Shown in pieces: positions 22,398-33,809 of a stretch of 64,000 bases of DNA. Source of the DNA: Arctopsyche grandis (taxonomy: Eukaryota > Arthropoda > Insecta > Trichoptera > Hydropsychidae). The notes below the pieces were generated by a model. That model was not told the origin of the DNA, searched no databases, and saw only the letters and a program-made list of their open reading frames with translations. Numbering within the stretch: the stretch's first letter is position 1; each line of letters begins with the position of its first letter. The position numbers and the translations under genes were made by a program. The stretch spans positions 9,584,579-9,648,578 of the forward strand of contig NC_135356.1 in the NCBI RefSeq assembly GCF_051622035.1, given 5' to 3'.

Positions 22398-23173
22398 TGT
22401 AGGAATCTCGTCATCGTCATCGTCATCGAAACATTCGAGAATATTCCGCAACAACAAACTACATTCCCGAAAACCAGACGTCGCACACCTGCAACCATTA
22501 TATTAAACTCGAGCGGAACGCCCCTACCAGTCGAGTGGAACCAAAACGGTCGAAACACGCCGCCACCATTAAACTACATCGAGCGGAACGGCGCCAATCA
22601 TTCCAGAAAATTCTACGCCTCGACAAAAGCAAATTCCTCGTTTACGCATCAACAAACACATGCGCTTACGCATCAACAACCACTTCCATCAATCATTCCA
22701 GAAAATTCTACGCCTCGACAAAAGTGCATTCCTCTCTTACGCATCAACAAACCACCACCATCGATCAGGTGATTCCAGAAACACTATAAAAGGAGGTACA
22801 ACCCAAACAACGCCAGTCGACCCACAGCAGCAAGCGTCGACATACAGCTCCTGACCAGCCACCACTACACTACGCGGACTTGGAAGATCAACCAGCCGGA
22901 CGAGCCAGCAACACACTGCCGTATCCAGAGACCTTCCGAACATAGCCGAACAACGAGCCAGCAACACACTGCCGCATCCAGAGACCTTCAGAACATAGCT
23001 GAATGCCGAGCCAGCGACACTCTACCATATCCAGAGACCGCTGAACGACATACTTTTGCCCACAAATATAATACCTTTGTACAACCATAGGCAAACAATA
23101 AAACTTTATAAAACTAGCACAACAGTGTTTCGTTAGGCCGGGATACGGTCAACACACATGTACCCCGCCTACA
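22398..23173 (+). mobile_element. Solo LTR of a retrotransposon (776 bp)
   Basis: Begins TGTAGG and ends CCTACA, the standard TG...CA inverted ends, with an identical 4-bp flank GTAA on both sides (22394-22397 and 23174-23177). Inside are a TATA-like TATAAAAGG near 22788 and an AATAAA near 23098, placed as in a U3-R-U5. A CATTCCAGAAAATTCTACG block and an ACGAGCCAGCAACACACTGC block are repeated inside. No gag, pol or second LTR is adjacent, so this is a solo LTR left by recombination. A 4-bp duplication suits Ty3/gypsy, and BEL cannot be excluded. Confidence 0.88.
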
Positions 23174-23381
23174 GTAACATTACAGATTAGCTCCAGGTCG
23201 TCACTATGGCTAATTTAATACAAGACATTGAAAACTCATAATTAACGAGACATCTAATACATAATTATTGTTAATATTAAATCGAAACAATAACTGACAC
23301 CTATGGTCAGATATTACAAACATCGTATAAATACGATTAATAACATTTTTCATGTAACAATACGAATTTTTACATTGGATA

Positions 23382-23651
23382 AACAACCACAGAGACATCT
23401 ATGGTGAGAAATCTGGCGAAATCTGAGATATAACAATAACTCAAAGTTTGCAACAGAAAATTGGGAAGGAAAATCCAATTTTATAGGAACCGGTTCAATT
23501 AAAATCATAAAAATTGGCAAATTCTGATAAGAAACTATCGACCTCGACAAACCAAGGTCTGGCCAACAACAAAACTCTTAGTGGGAATCGAACCCGTGAC
23601 ATCAAGCATGAAAGAATTCAATACGCACCACTTGACCACGCTGCTGGTTAA
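23382..23651 (-). repeat. tRNA-derived SINE, reverse
   Basis: Minus-strand head with CAGCAGCGTGGTCAAGTGG and GGTTCGATTCC (B box), body GGTCGATAGTTTCTTATCAG, and a CATAGATGTCTCTGTGG end. It has the same body as 1630-1902. Confidence 0.85.
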
Positions 23652-23991
23652 GCGCAAGTGACTATGAAAATCGGATTGATTTAATTAGTGACTCTGATTT
23701 GAAACAAAAATACAACGATCAGTCTTTAAATGATTTCTGGGCGAGTTGTCAGAAGTGTACCTCAATTTTTCAAAACAAGCTTGTTTTACTTCCGTTTTCT
23801 ACAACCTATTTATGGGAAGAAGGATTTTATTATTATGCTGCAACGAAGTCAAAGTGCAGATATTAGAATGCAACTTACCAATATTGTGCCTGATATCAAA
23901 AAGAGGTGACCGTCACCGCACTGAATGTTAAAAAGTCGAAAATGTTCGTTTACCATGCATACATATGAAAAACATTTAGTATATATATCAG

Positions 23992-24114
23992 TAGACACCG
24001 GACCCAGAAGGTGCCGCGTTATGTTCAAAGGGTGTAAATGCATTGTTTAAGGTTTGCCGAACCTTTTTTACAAAGGATTTACAACAACGGAACAATGTGA
24101 CTATCCGGTGTCTA
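23992..24114. mobile_element. hAT-type MITE, family M, copy 3 (123 bp)
   Basis: Ends TAGACACCGGA and TCCGGTGTCTA are perfect inverted repeats. It is flanked by identical 8-bp TATATCAG (23984-23991 and 24115-24122). Confidence 0.93.
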
Positions 24115-24164
24115 TATATCAGTGGCGTGCGGTAAAACTCTCTCCCCCCCCGTCGTACATCCTC

Positions 24165-24420
24165 ACTTAATTTGCGCGAGCAGGATACAACAGGAACAAG
24201 AAGAACAGGCTTTTCCTTCCGTTTCTGCGCGCGCACATTAAACAAGGCTGTATGACAAAAAGAGAGATAATTTAACCGCATGCCACTCATATATATTATA
24301 TATATATGTACATAGTACCGTTTACCATGCACCTTTTTTTATCTTTCGACATTAGATCTTTCGATTTTCGATGTTTGCCTTCCGATATTCGCTTTTTCGG
24401 GCTTTTCACTTTCGATTTTT
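24165..24420. repeat. Dispersed repeat B, rearranged copy 2
   Basis: 24169-24242 is the first half of repeat B inverted (GCGCGAGCAGGATACAACAG). 24316-24415 is the second half in direct orientation (CCGTTTACCATGCACC). A hAT-like CAGTGGCGTGCGG end lies just before it at about 24121. Confidence 0.65.
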
Positions 24421-24424
24421 AGCC

Positions 24425-24620
24425 AATTTAATCAGGAACCGTTTCAACAACGAAATCAGAAAAATTGGCAAACTCTGATAGGAAACGATCGCCCTGGAGT
24501 CACAAATATCCAAGTCTGACCAGCAGCATTGCAGAAAATACTCAGAATACATTATTTTTCAATCGAGGTCAATCGGGATCGAACCCGGCGTCCCTGTGTT
24601 AGTTTGTTCAACAACAATGA
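24425..24620 (-). repeat. tRNA-derived SINE, subfamily 2, partial, reverse
   Basis: The minus-strand head has GGTTCGATCCC (B box) followed by GATTGACCTCGATTG and AATGCTGCTGGTCAGACTTGG. It then joins the same GGCGATCGTTTCCTATCAG body as subfamily 1. The 3' part is truncated. Confidence 0.75.
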
Positions 24621-24690
24621 AAAAGATAAACTTGTATGAGTTACCCTATATTCTCCTTTTTGAAATCGTACTGTACAACAATGTGATGAC

Positions 24691-24792
24691 TAGAGGTAGG
24701 ATAGTCACAGTGCTATCCATTGTTGGGCAAACCTTTAACAATGCATTTACAACCTTTGAACAATACACGGCCCCCTCAGGCTCCGGTGACTA
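24691..24792. mobile_element. hAT-type MITE, family M, copy 4 (102 bp)
   Basis: Inverse of copy 2: starts TAGAGGTAGGA and ends TCCGGTGACTA. Identical 8-bp flanks GTGATGAC are at 24683-24690 and 24793-24800. Confidence 0.92.
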
Positions 24793-24800
24793 GTGATGAC

Positions 24801-26478
24801 CAATACATTCAAGAGTGTGTCACGAACGGGGTGAAACGTGAGGGCTGAATATTTGACGTAACTATTGTGGCTAATGGTCGATCATAAAAATACATCATTT
24901 TATTTCTACGACTTACATATGTATGTATGTAAGTTGACACAGACGAAAATTTTGCCTAAGTTAAAATTTATTTTGTATGGGTTTGTGAATATCTAGAATA
25001 TCTATATCGAAAACTCTCTTATATCTACATACAATAAACACGAGTGCGATCTTTATTTATTTGTTGATTCTACGTTATTATATTTCTCAAATAAATTTTG
25101 TTTCAAATGGTTGATTGGGATACAAAAGCAGAGATTACATACATTTTGTGTCGGATATTATTGATTTAGCCAAAAAACCGTCCTGTTCAAAGCATCACGC
25201 GGATCGACCACGTGACGCACTCCCTAAAACAAATTTGCTAGTAATTACATACATATAATATAAACGTTGAGGTGAATAATTTTAATACATTTAAATACGA
25301 ACACAGAAAACCTCTAATTGAAAATTGAAAAGTGAAAATGAAAATGTTTTTTTTGAAAATTAGACAATAGTCGAACAGTAAGTACGTGATCGATAATATT
25401 ATATAACCAATTATCTATTTTCTGATAAAATCAACCGAGGCTACTGACCAAATAAATATACTTAGGTCTAAGATTAACGATGATCGAATTATCTCTAAAA
25501 TACACTTATGGAGTAACGCACGCAAATATTTAACGAAATATACATACCGTAGCGGTTAGTGGAAGGTTCCCAGCTTGAAACTATCAATATTTCCTTATTA
25601 AATGAAGTTTATAATGTTTGACATAATATCAAGTAGCAATACAATGAAATTTAAATGAAACTACCATGTTATTCAAATGATTAAGAATCAGTAATATATG
25701 GGAAGGTTTGGTAGTGTAATGGAAACAATTTTTTTCCCTGAAACTAATTTATTAATTAAAAAACTGAAAATCGCATTTTATTTTTATTTTAATAGTGGCT
25801 ACAAATAACAATTATTTTGATTCTTGTTTACCCCCCTCTCCCTTTTATTTTAATACTGTGTCAACCGTTCGAGGTATCGATTGTATTAAATTTTGCAAGT
25901 ACTCATCCGTTATTTTAATGTACCAAATTTTTACTTTATCTATGTACGTAGTAACAATAAATTATTTTTATTGTTTCTAACAATTCTAATTTAGTAGAAG
26001 ATTTCCTATTTTTTTTAAATTTTAGAACCCATTAAAGCCCACAGGTTCTCAATTGTGTCAAATCGGCCATTCCAAGGGCGAAATGCCACTTTCCGCGATA
26101 AAATTCTTCACCTACAATTTTAGAAAAAGCAATAGTCACATATTTTTAATTTTATTTCTAGATTAGGATATTTGGCAATGGAAAAAAATATTAGTCACAG
26201 TTTGGCACGGTGACACGACGCATATAAATAATATTTTTTTAAACACTGCAATGTGTTTATTATTTTCTACAAACAAATCTATTTTTTAATTGAGTAAATT
26301 TTCATATCGACAGACATACGCTTTGTTTTTAATATGCTTAAGCTCTCAATAATGCGAATTGCAGCATTAATTCTGAAAGACAAGTTTTTTGGTCAGTTAC
26401 TTAATACAAAAACGATCAGTAACTAAATAACAAAATATTTATGTAGTATATATTAAATGGTACGTAGGACAATCAATT
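24801..26478. other. AT-rich DNA without recognised features
   Basis: I see no gene, element end or tandem array beyond short microsatellite-like runs. Confidence 0.4.
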
Positions 26479-26485
26479 ATACTAT

Positions 26486-26862
26486 TGCGTAGGGGTGGGT
26501 GGAGAATCCAAGTAAAAGGCCAAAGTTGTTTCACAGCATTTATTGGTGATTCAGGAGATACACGCACCGCCAGTGTTCCGTCCAGAATGTCTCGATATGG
26601 TCAAAGTACCTCCTTATAAAGGAAAGGTCGCTCAGGACATCTTCGACGTCCGGTTACTTCCCCATTGTTTAGTCACGTACTTGGATATACAGTCCCACGC
26701 TTTCGCGTTGTCAGTTCTAAGAACTCCACGGGAATGCAACCGAGTGCCGTTACCGCTGCTAAGTGCATTCGGGGGTCTCTCGTTGTTAGCCGACTTGCAC
26801 TTAAGCCTGGAGATAATCCTCGAAACCAATTATAACGGCGGCTACTTTTAGCATACGCTACA
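26486..26862 (-). mobile_element. LTR-like element, 377 bp
   Basis: On the minus strand it runs from TGTAGCG to CTACGCA, so it has TG...CA ends. It is flanked by identical ATACTAT (26479-26485 and 26863-26869). A TATAAGGAGG motif is inside. A partial relative at about 46251-46408 shares GCGTAGGGGTGGGTG and CTTATAAAGG. A solo LTR is the best reading; a 7-bp duplication is longer than usual, so part of the match may be chance. Confidence 0.6.
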
Positions 26863-26869
26863 ATACTAT

Positions 26870-27703
26870 GTCTCGTAAGCGTGATTTTCTCTCTCAGAAA
26901 AATCTCAAAAATATGCAATAATAAGAATTAATTTAAACAAAGATTTGGTTTCTTACACCTCCTAGTGTTTAATTTGAATTCAGAGAAACAAATTCTCATT
27001 TGCTTTCGGCTCTTGTTCGTAAAAACATTTTATTTCAGCTCCTGATTAGTAAAAATCTCAAAAATGTGCAAAAATTCGAGATGCTGAAAAATTCGAAATT
27101 TTGCCTGAAAATGGGTAAAAGTTGGCAATTTGTTGAAACCGTTTCAAACATGATTTGTATGTATGTGCAAGTGCATCGAAAAGTATGGAGATTTCATAAA
27201 AACAAATTTTAGAATACTAGGAGTATACGTTATGCATAGGGTCCTGCGCTGCAAACGATTGCAAACATGCTCATTTCATACTTTTGTCTCGGCTTTTGCC
27301 ATTTTAAACTTGCCAGAAAGATCCAAGTCAATTTAAAGAATTGCCAATCAACAATGTACATCGAAATGTCATCTGCGCAACCCCATGAATATCTCGACTT
27401 TCGTACATGCTGAAATTCAAACAGTTAAAATTCAGTCGAAATGAGCATGCAGCCGGGTGGTTTGCAATCATTTGAAGCAAGGGATGTGGCGTGACGACCT
27501 ATCGTGTCGAGGAGACGCGGGGAAGCAGGGTATCAGGGAAGTAGGGGGTGCGGATCATCTGGCATGTTCTCTTGATATTGAACACCCGACTTGGATTGGG
27601 TTACGTTAGCGTCAAATGCGCTGCATGGGAGTGTACACACATACACACACATTCATTCATCATTTCAACGCAGGCAAACAGCGGGCGTTTAATGAGCGCT
27701 TGA
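26870..27703. other. Unassigned region
   Basis: No gene recognised. 27240-27600 is less AT-rich, but no frame resembles a known protein. Confidence 0.35.
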
Positions 27704-29250
27704 TTTTTACTTTATCTATGTACGTGGTAACAATAGATGAAGTTTTGTGATCATGCGAAAATTCGAACTCGAGATTTTGACTGATTCGAACTCAGAATCG
27801 ATTACTGATCACGTTTTCATGTTCTAGAAAAAATGTGTGTGTGTGTGTCTGTGTGTGTGTCTGTGTGTGTGTCTGTGTGTGTGTCTGTATGTGTGTCTGT
27901 GTGTGTGTCTGTGTACTTTGGGGATTTTTTTCAACACCGTTAGTCCTATCGAACTGAAACTTTGTATCGGTTACTGAAATTTTTATCGACACTACGTACA
28001 TTTTTTTCAAATTTTTAAGTTGACCGGAAATGGTACCTCCCCTTATAGGTGTCCTCTTTTTTTAAGTTTTTGAATTCGATTTTCTCCCAAACTACAAACT
28101 GAATCAGACTGAATTTTTTTTACATGTACAATAAATAATAATTTTTATAATTTTATATTTTTTAAATATTTTTATCTGAACCGGAAGTAGTACTTTTACT
28201 CTAGAGAATCGAGGTTTTTTATATTTTTCTCAAAAGCCTTTTGATTTATCGAACTGAAATTTCATATCGATCAGTTTAAGCTCAATACCAAGTTATGTAT
28301 AAAATTTGGTAAGCGTCCGTCGACCGGAAGTGGCAGTTTACTCTTGTTCGATTTGTCTTCCACTATTTTTTTCGACCCCTTAAACATGTGTGGTCTTCAC
28401 AAAAAAATTCAAGTATAATTCTTGTATCAATGTGATTAAAATAAAAAAAAATCACTAAATTTAATAAATTGGAAGTGGGATTTTTTCCCTTCCGGAAGCA
28501 TCCGGAAGGAAGGTCAAAAATGTTGTCGCCTAGATCCTGACCACACCCCTGAACGTATTAAGCTGAAAATTTATATTTATATTCTTTATGTACTAACTTA
28601 GATTTGGTAACGTTTTGGTCAGAATTTGTAAACCGAAAGTAGTATTTTTTTTAAAAACTATATTTCATTATTTTTTCATTATTTTATTTTGACCTTTTAA
28701 ATTATTTTAAGCGTCTTGATATTTATTGTGTACAATAGAGATATTGATTTTAAGTAAAAATAAAAAATAAAACCATTAAATTTAATGAACCGGAAGTGGG
28801 ATTTTCTCCTATTAGAAAGGTCAAAAATGTTGTCGCCTGGATCCTGTCCACGCCTCTGAACGTATTAAGCTGAAAATTTATATTTGTGTTATTTATGTAC
28901 TAACTTAGATTTGGTAACGTTTTGGTCAGAATTCGTAAACCGGAAAAAGTATTTTTTTTAAAAACAATATTTCATTATTTTATTTTGACCTTTTAAATTA
29001 TTTTTATCCTCTTGATATTAAATGTGTATAATAATTATACTGATTTTAAATAATTAAAAAAATTTGAACAAAATCCGCCAACCGGAAGTAGAAATTTTGT
29101 CTTGTGCAAGTATTTGCATATATTTGCGCTCAATTTGTATCGCTATCATATGTAGTTATTAGTTCAATATCGAATTTTGTTTTGTAACCTTCTTATATTC
29201 CTCAAATACATAGATAAAGTCATGGGTTGGTCACACCCGAATTTTTTTAC
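27704..29250 (-). repeat. CCGGAAGT-rich repeat R, copy 2
   Basis: Reverse orientation. It begins TTTACTTTATCTATGTACGT and ends AGATAAAGTCATGGGTTGG. The internal microsatellite is at 27836-27915. AACCGGAAGT/ACCGGAAGT occurs repeatedly. It is the first of three head-to-tail copies. Confidence 0.85.
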
Positions 29251-30428
29251 ATGTAATAGAAATTATTAATTTTATAACCTAATATTCTTTAAATATTTTT
29301 ATCTGAACCGGAAGTAGTACTTTTACTCTAGAGAATCGAGGCTTTTTACGTTTTTCTCAGAAACCTTTTGGTTTACTGAACTAAAAATTCATATCTAGAA
29401 CTTTAAGCTTAATACTAAGCTATGTATATAGTTTGGTAAGCATCCCTCAACCAGAAGTGGCAGTTTACTTTTGTTCGATTTTCTTCCATTATTTTTTGGA
29501 CCTCTTAAACATGTGTGTTCTTCACGAAAAAATTCAAGTTTAATTCTTGTATCAACTTGATGAAAATAAAAATAAATCACTAAATTTAATAAACCGGAAG
29601 TGGGATTTTTTCGTCTTAGAAAGGTCAAAAATGTTTATATTTGTATTTTTTATGTACTAACTTAGGGGCCGTTCAAGTATTACGTAAGCAGATTTATTAC
29701 AATTATTTACCCCCTCCTCCCCCTTGTCAGCAAAAGTAAGCAAAGCTCTTACCCCCCCCCCCTCCCATTATTACGTAAACATTGGTACCTTACTATATGC
29801 ATTTTTGACAAGTGAGTAGCGCGCGGTAATTCCCCCACTCGCTTCCAAGCGAGTACCTAAACGTATTCATTATTTGTGGGAATCCCCGAATACGTGTTTG
29901 GTTTTTAAGCATAGACAATGTGTGGGTTGCCAATGTGTAAAAAAAAATAACTACTGCTGACGTAATCACCATCTCGACCCCCCCCCACCCCCCATGTCAT
30001 CAAAAATAAGCAAAGCAAAGATCCCCCCGCCCCTCTATAGTGCTTACGTAATACTTGAACGGCCCCTCAGAGCTGATAAGGTTTTGGTCAGAATTCGTAA
30101 ACCGGAAGTAGTATTTTTTTTTAAACAATATTTCAATATTTTATTTTGACCTTTTAAATTATTTTAATCTTCTTGATATTTATTGTGATTTTAAGTAATA
30201 AAAAAAAATTTAACAAAATCCGATAGCCAGAAGTAGAACTATTGTCTTGTGATAGTTTCCATACATTTGCGCTCAATTTGTATCAAAAATTCCGTTATAG
30301 TTATTAGTATTTCGTAATGCTGCCTGTATGTGTGAATGTGTCTGTACGGTTCGATATCGAATTTTGTTTTGTTACCTTCTTATATTCCTCAAATACATAG
30401 ATAAAGTCATGGGTTGGTCACATCCGAA
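29250..30428 (-). repeat. CCGGAAGT-rich repeat R, copy 3, partial and interrupted
   Basis: Continues directly from copy 2, lacking its own beginning. It carries a foreign inverted-repeat insertion at 29665-30066 and ends with the same AGATAAAGTCATGGGTTGG. Confidence 0.8.
29665..30066. mobile_element. Inverted-repeat DNA element inside repeat R
   Basis: The terminal inverted repeat, about 26 bp, opens GGGGCCGTTCAAGTATTACG and is mirrored at 30041-30066. The interior is C-rich and noncoding. Comparison with uninterrupted copies of repeat R (about 28610, 31270) shows it is an insertion. I see no clear target duplication and cannot assign a superfamily. Confidence 0.82.
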
Positions 30429-31900
30429 TTTTTACTTTATCTATGTACGTAGTAACAATAGATGAAGTTTTGTGATCATGCGAAAATTCGAACTCGAGAT
30501 TTTGACTGATTCGAACTCAGAATCGATTACTGATCGCGTTTTCATGATCTAGAAAAAATGTGTGTGTGTGTGTCTGTGTACTTTGGGGATTTTTTTCAAC
30601 ACCGTTAGTCCTATCGAACTGAAACTTTGTATCGGTTACTGAAATTCTTATCGACACTACGTAAATTTTTTTCAAATTTTTAGTTGACCGGAAATGGTAC
30701 CTCCCCTTATAGGTGTCCTCTTTTTTTTAAGTTTTTGAATTCGATTTCCTCCCAAACTACTAACTGAATCGGACTGATTTTTTTTACATGTACTAGAAAT
30801 AATAATTTTTATAATTTTATATTTTTTAAATATTTTTATCTGAACCGGAAGTAGTACTTTTACTCTAGAGAATCGAGGTTTTTTATGTTTTTCTCAAAAG
30901 CCTTTTGATTTATCGAACTGAAATTTCATATCAATCAGTTTAAGCTCAATACCAAGTTATGTATAAAATTTCGTAAGCGTCCGTCGACCGGAAGTGGCAG
31001 TTTACTCTTGTTCGATTTGTCTTCCACTATTTTTTTCGACCCCTTAAACATGTGTGGTCTTCACGAAAAAATTCAAGTATAATTCTTGTATCAATGTGAT
31101 TAAAATAAAAAAAAAATCACTAAATTTAATAAACCGAAGGTGGGATTTTTTCCCTTCCGGAAGCATCCGGAAGGAAGGTCAAAAATGTTGTCGCCTGGAT
31201 CCTGACCACACCCCTGAACGTATTAAGCTGAAAATTTATATTTGTGTTGTTTATGTACTAACTTAGATTTAGTAACGTTTTGGTCAGAATTCGTAAACCG
31301 GAAGTAGTATTTTTTTTAAAAAACAATATTTCATTATTTTATTTTGACCTTTTAAATTATTTTAAGCGTCTTGATATTTATTGTGTACAATAGAGATAGT
31401 GATTTTAAGTAAAAATAAAAAATAAAATCAGCAAATTTAATGAACTGGAAGTGGGATTTTCTCCTATTAGAAAGGTCAAAAATGTTGTCGCCTGGATCCT
31501 GTCCACACCCCTGAACGTATTAAGCTGAAAATTTATATTTGTATTCTTTATGTACTAACTTAAAATTGGTAACGTTTTGGTTAGAATTCGTAAACCGGAA
31601 GTAGTATTTTTTTTTAAAACAATATTTCATTATTTTATTTTGACCTTTTAAATTTTTTTATCCTCTTGATATTAAATGTGTAAAATAATTATACTGATAT
31701 TAAATAATTAAAAAAATTTGAACAAAATCTGCCAACCGGAAGTTGGCAGATTTTTGTCTTGTGCAAGTATTTGCATATATTTGCGCTCAATTTGTATCAC
31801 TATCATAGTTATTAGTTCAATATCGAATTTTGTTTTGTAACCTTCTTATATTCCTCAAATACATAGATAAAGTCATGGGTTGGTCACACCCGAATTTTTT
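30429..31900 (-). repeat. CCGGAAGT-rich repeat R, copy 4
   Basis: Full-length reverse copy starting with TTTACTTTATCTATGTACGT and ending with AGATAAAGTCATGGGTTGG. The microsatellite is short here (about 30558-30580). It is very similar to copy 2. Confidence 0.85.
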
Positions 31901-32242
31901 TATTTATAACCGTTACCCGTATGTACTTAGCACTTAACAAATATATAAGTACTTAACACAATTAAGTTCTTATATATTTGTGGCATTTTTTTGTATCTTA
32001 AATAAAGATTGGTAGACAAGGATCTTCACAATAACTTACACAACCCATATAAAGACGGAACCGTGAATGAGCAATATGGCAAAGTATGAAAACGATCGGA
32101 TAAGAGATAAGAGATATAAAAAATGACCACTTACACGAAAAGCATGTTAACTTAATAAGAGGTAAGTAAAAAAATGACGATTTTCTGTGAGCATGATACG
32201 CTTTGTATAGGAGTTTCTGGCCAAAATCTCGCTTAACAGTCA

Positions 32243-32303
32243 AAACGAACCCACCCTTAAGATCAAAACATTGACACTTAGGATCTTAAGGGTGGGTTCG
32301 TTT
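32243..32303. repeat. Perfect 22-bp stem hairpin
   Basis: AAACGAACCCACCCTTAAG... at 32243-32264 is the exact reverse complement of 32282-32303, with a 17-nt loop. Confidence 0.9.
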
Positions 32304-33099
32304 CCGCGATCTCGATTTCATTTTATTTTTCACATATCGTTTTAATATAATTAATTTTAATTAAAATCTATATATTTAATTGTTTAATATGAAAACAAAA
32401 GAAATGGTTCAAAACTTCGCTAAATAAAGTTATTATTACGTAATATTTATATGGCGGGAAGTAAACAATTTCATTTAATGTTTAAAAAAAAAAAGAAGGC
32501 CAGTAGAAAAATGGACGATGGCTTTGTTTAACTCGCTGAACTCGAATATATGTACCTACATATAAGCAGTGGTTTCACCCCAATTTTACAACGGGTTTCC
32601 AATTATTTTTTTTTTTAAATAATTGTATTGCCATTTTTTTCCGTCTAAGACACTATTGCATGAAAGTTTGTTACATTTTCAAGATTTGTATAATTTTTAA
32701 CAAAAATTATATGAATTTTTAGATTAAATAACAGCTTTCCGGAAACCATGGAAACCATTAGGGTGACACCACTGCCTATAAGAGGATATTTGGATAGCGG
32801 GTTCGACGAATGAATTTATACAAAGGCTTTTTATCGATTCATTCATTATGTTCGGTTAGCGTTACGACATACACACACACACACACACACACACAATATA
32901 GCGTCTTTACATATATAATGCATTTAAGTGAAAATAATGAAAGTGCATTTACTTTTGAACCCTAATTAAATAAGCATAAAAATAAATAAATACTCATTTA
33001 TATAATTCAAATAGACTCATGTTGAATCTCACTATTATTTTCTATTAAATCATTATAATCTATATGTTCACCGCCTGCATTTTTCCGACAAATGGGAAC

Positions 33100-33165
33100 A
33101 GGAACAGGAACAGGAACTGCATGCGTTATTGTGGCATTGCAACGCATGCCGGGTTCAGCTAGTAA
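33100..33165 (+). other. Possible Helitron-like 3' end
   Basis: The GCATGCGTT/AACGCATGC stem is followed by CGGGTTCAGCTAGT. A hairpin shortly before CTAGT is the pattern of Helitron 3' ends. The same motif lies in reverse near 11362. Confidence 0.35.
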
Positions 33166-33809
33166 TACATAAAAACGAATAGATAGCGATAAAAAATTTA
33201 ATAATTAATGACCAATATGACCTAACAGGTTGCCTCAATATGTCACATTAGGTCTCACAAAAAAAATAAACAACAAGAACCAAGAAAAAATAAACAAAAA
33301 AAAAATCAGTAACATATTAGAAATCATTAAAATCACAAAATTAAAAATAAGTAATACAATATTGAAAAGGTATATCCATGTACATATTTACAGCATATAT
33401 GGACATGTATGTAAATACATGATTCAATAGAATAAATTCTGGTTTAATTAATTTTTTGCAGCTCAACTGAGATTGCGAAATTTAAATGTTATACTGCAAG
33501 TTACAACAGGTTACATAACTTAGTGGAAAAACCATAAATTTTCAGTATTTTTAGTTTAGTCTTTAATCAGTAGTGTTGAAATAGAATTTGAAAAATAACG
33601 AAAAAAATTACATTATCGACAAAATATTAAAATTGCAAATTATGTACTTAAAATAAAAATAAAACACGTGGATCATATACAGGTGTTTAATTAAATCCGT
33701 GTGAAAAAAATGCGTTTCATCGAACGGAGGCGGGATAATCATCTAGTTTTAAATGCGTATAGTTTAATTAACAAGCATGAAAAAATACGCATTTAAAACA
33801 TAATACATT

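Larger units (their letters stand above)
31901..33809. other. AT-rich DNA between repeat R and the Kelch gene
   Basis: Contains a perfect hairpin (32243-32303), a CA tract (32872-32895) and a possible Helitron-like end (33100-33165). No gene recognised. Confidence 0.45.

Noticed and set aside
26543..26918. Protein genes in both strands
   Set aside because: The frames lie wholly inside the LTR-like element and resemble no protein.
32243..32303. microRNA gene call
   Set aside because: A perfect 22-bp stem is compatible, but without flanking lower-stem structure, conservation or reads it cannot be separated from a palindromic repeat.
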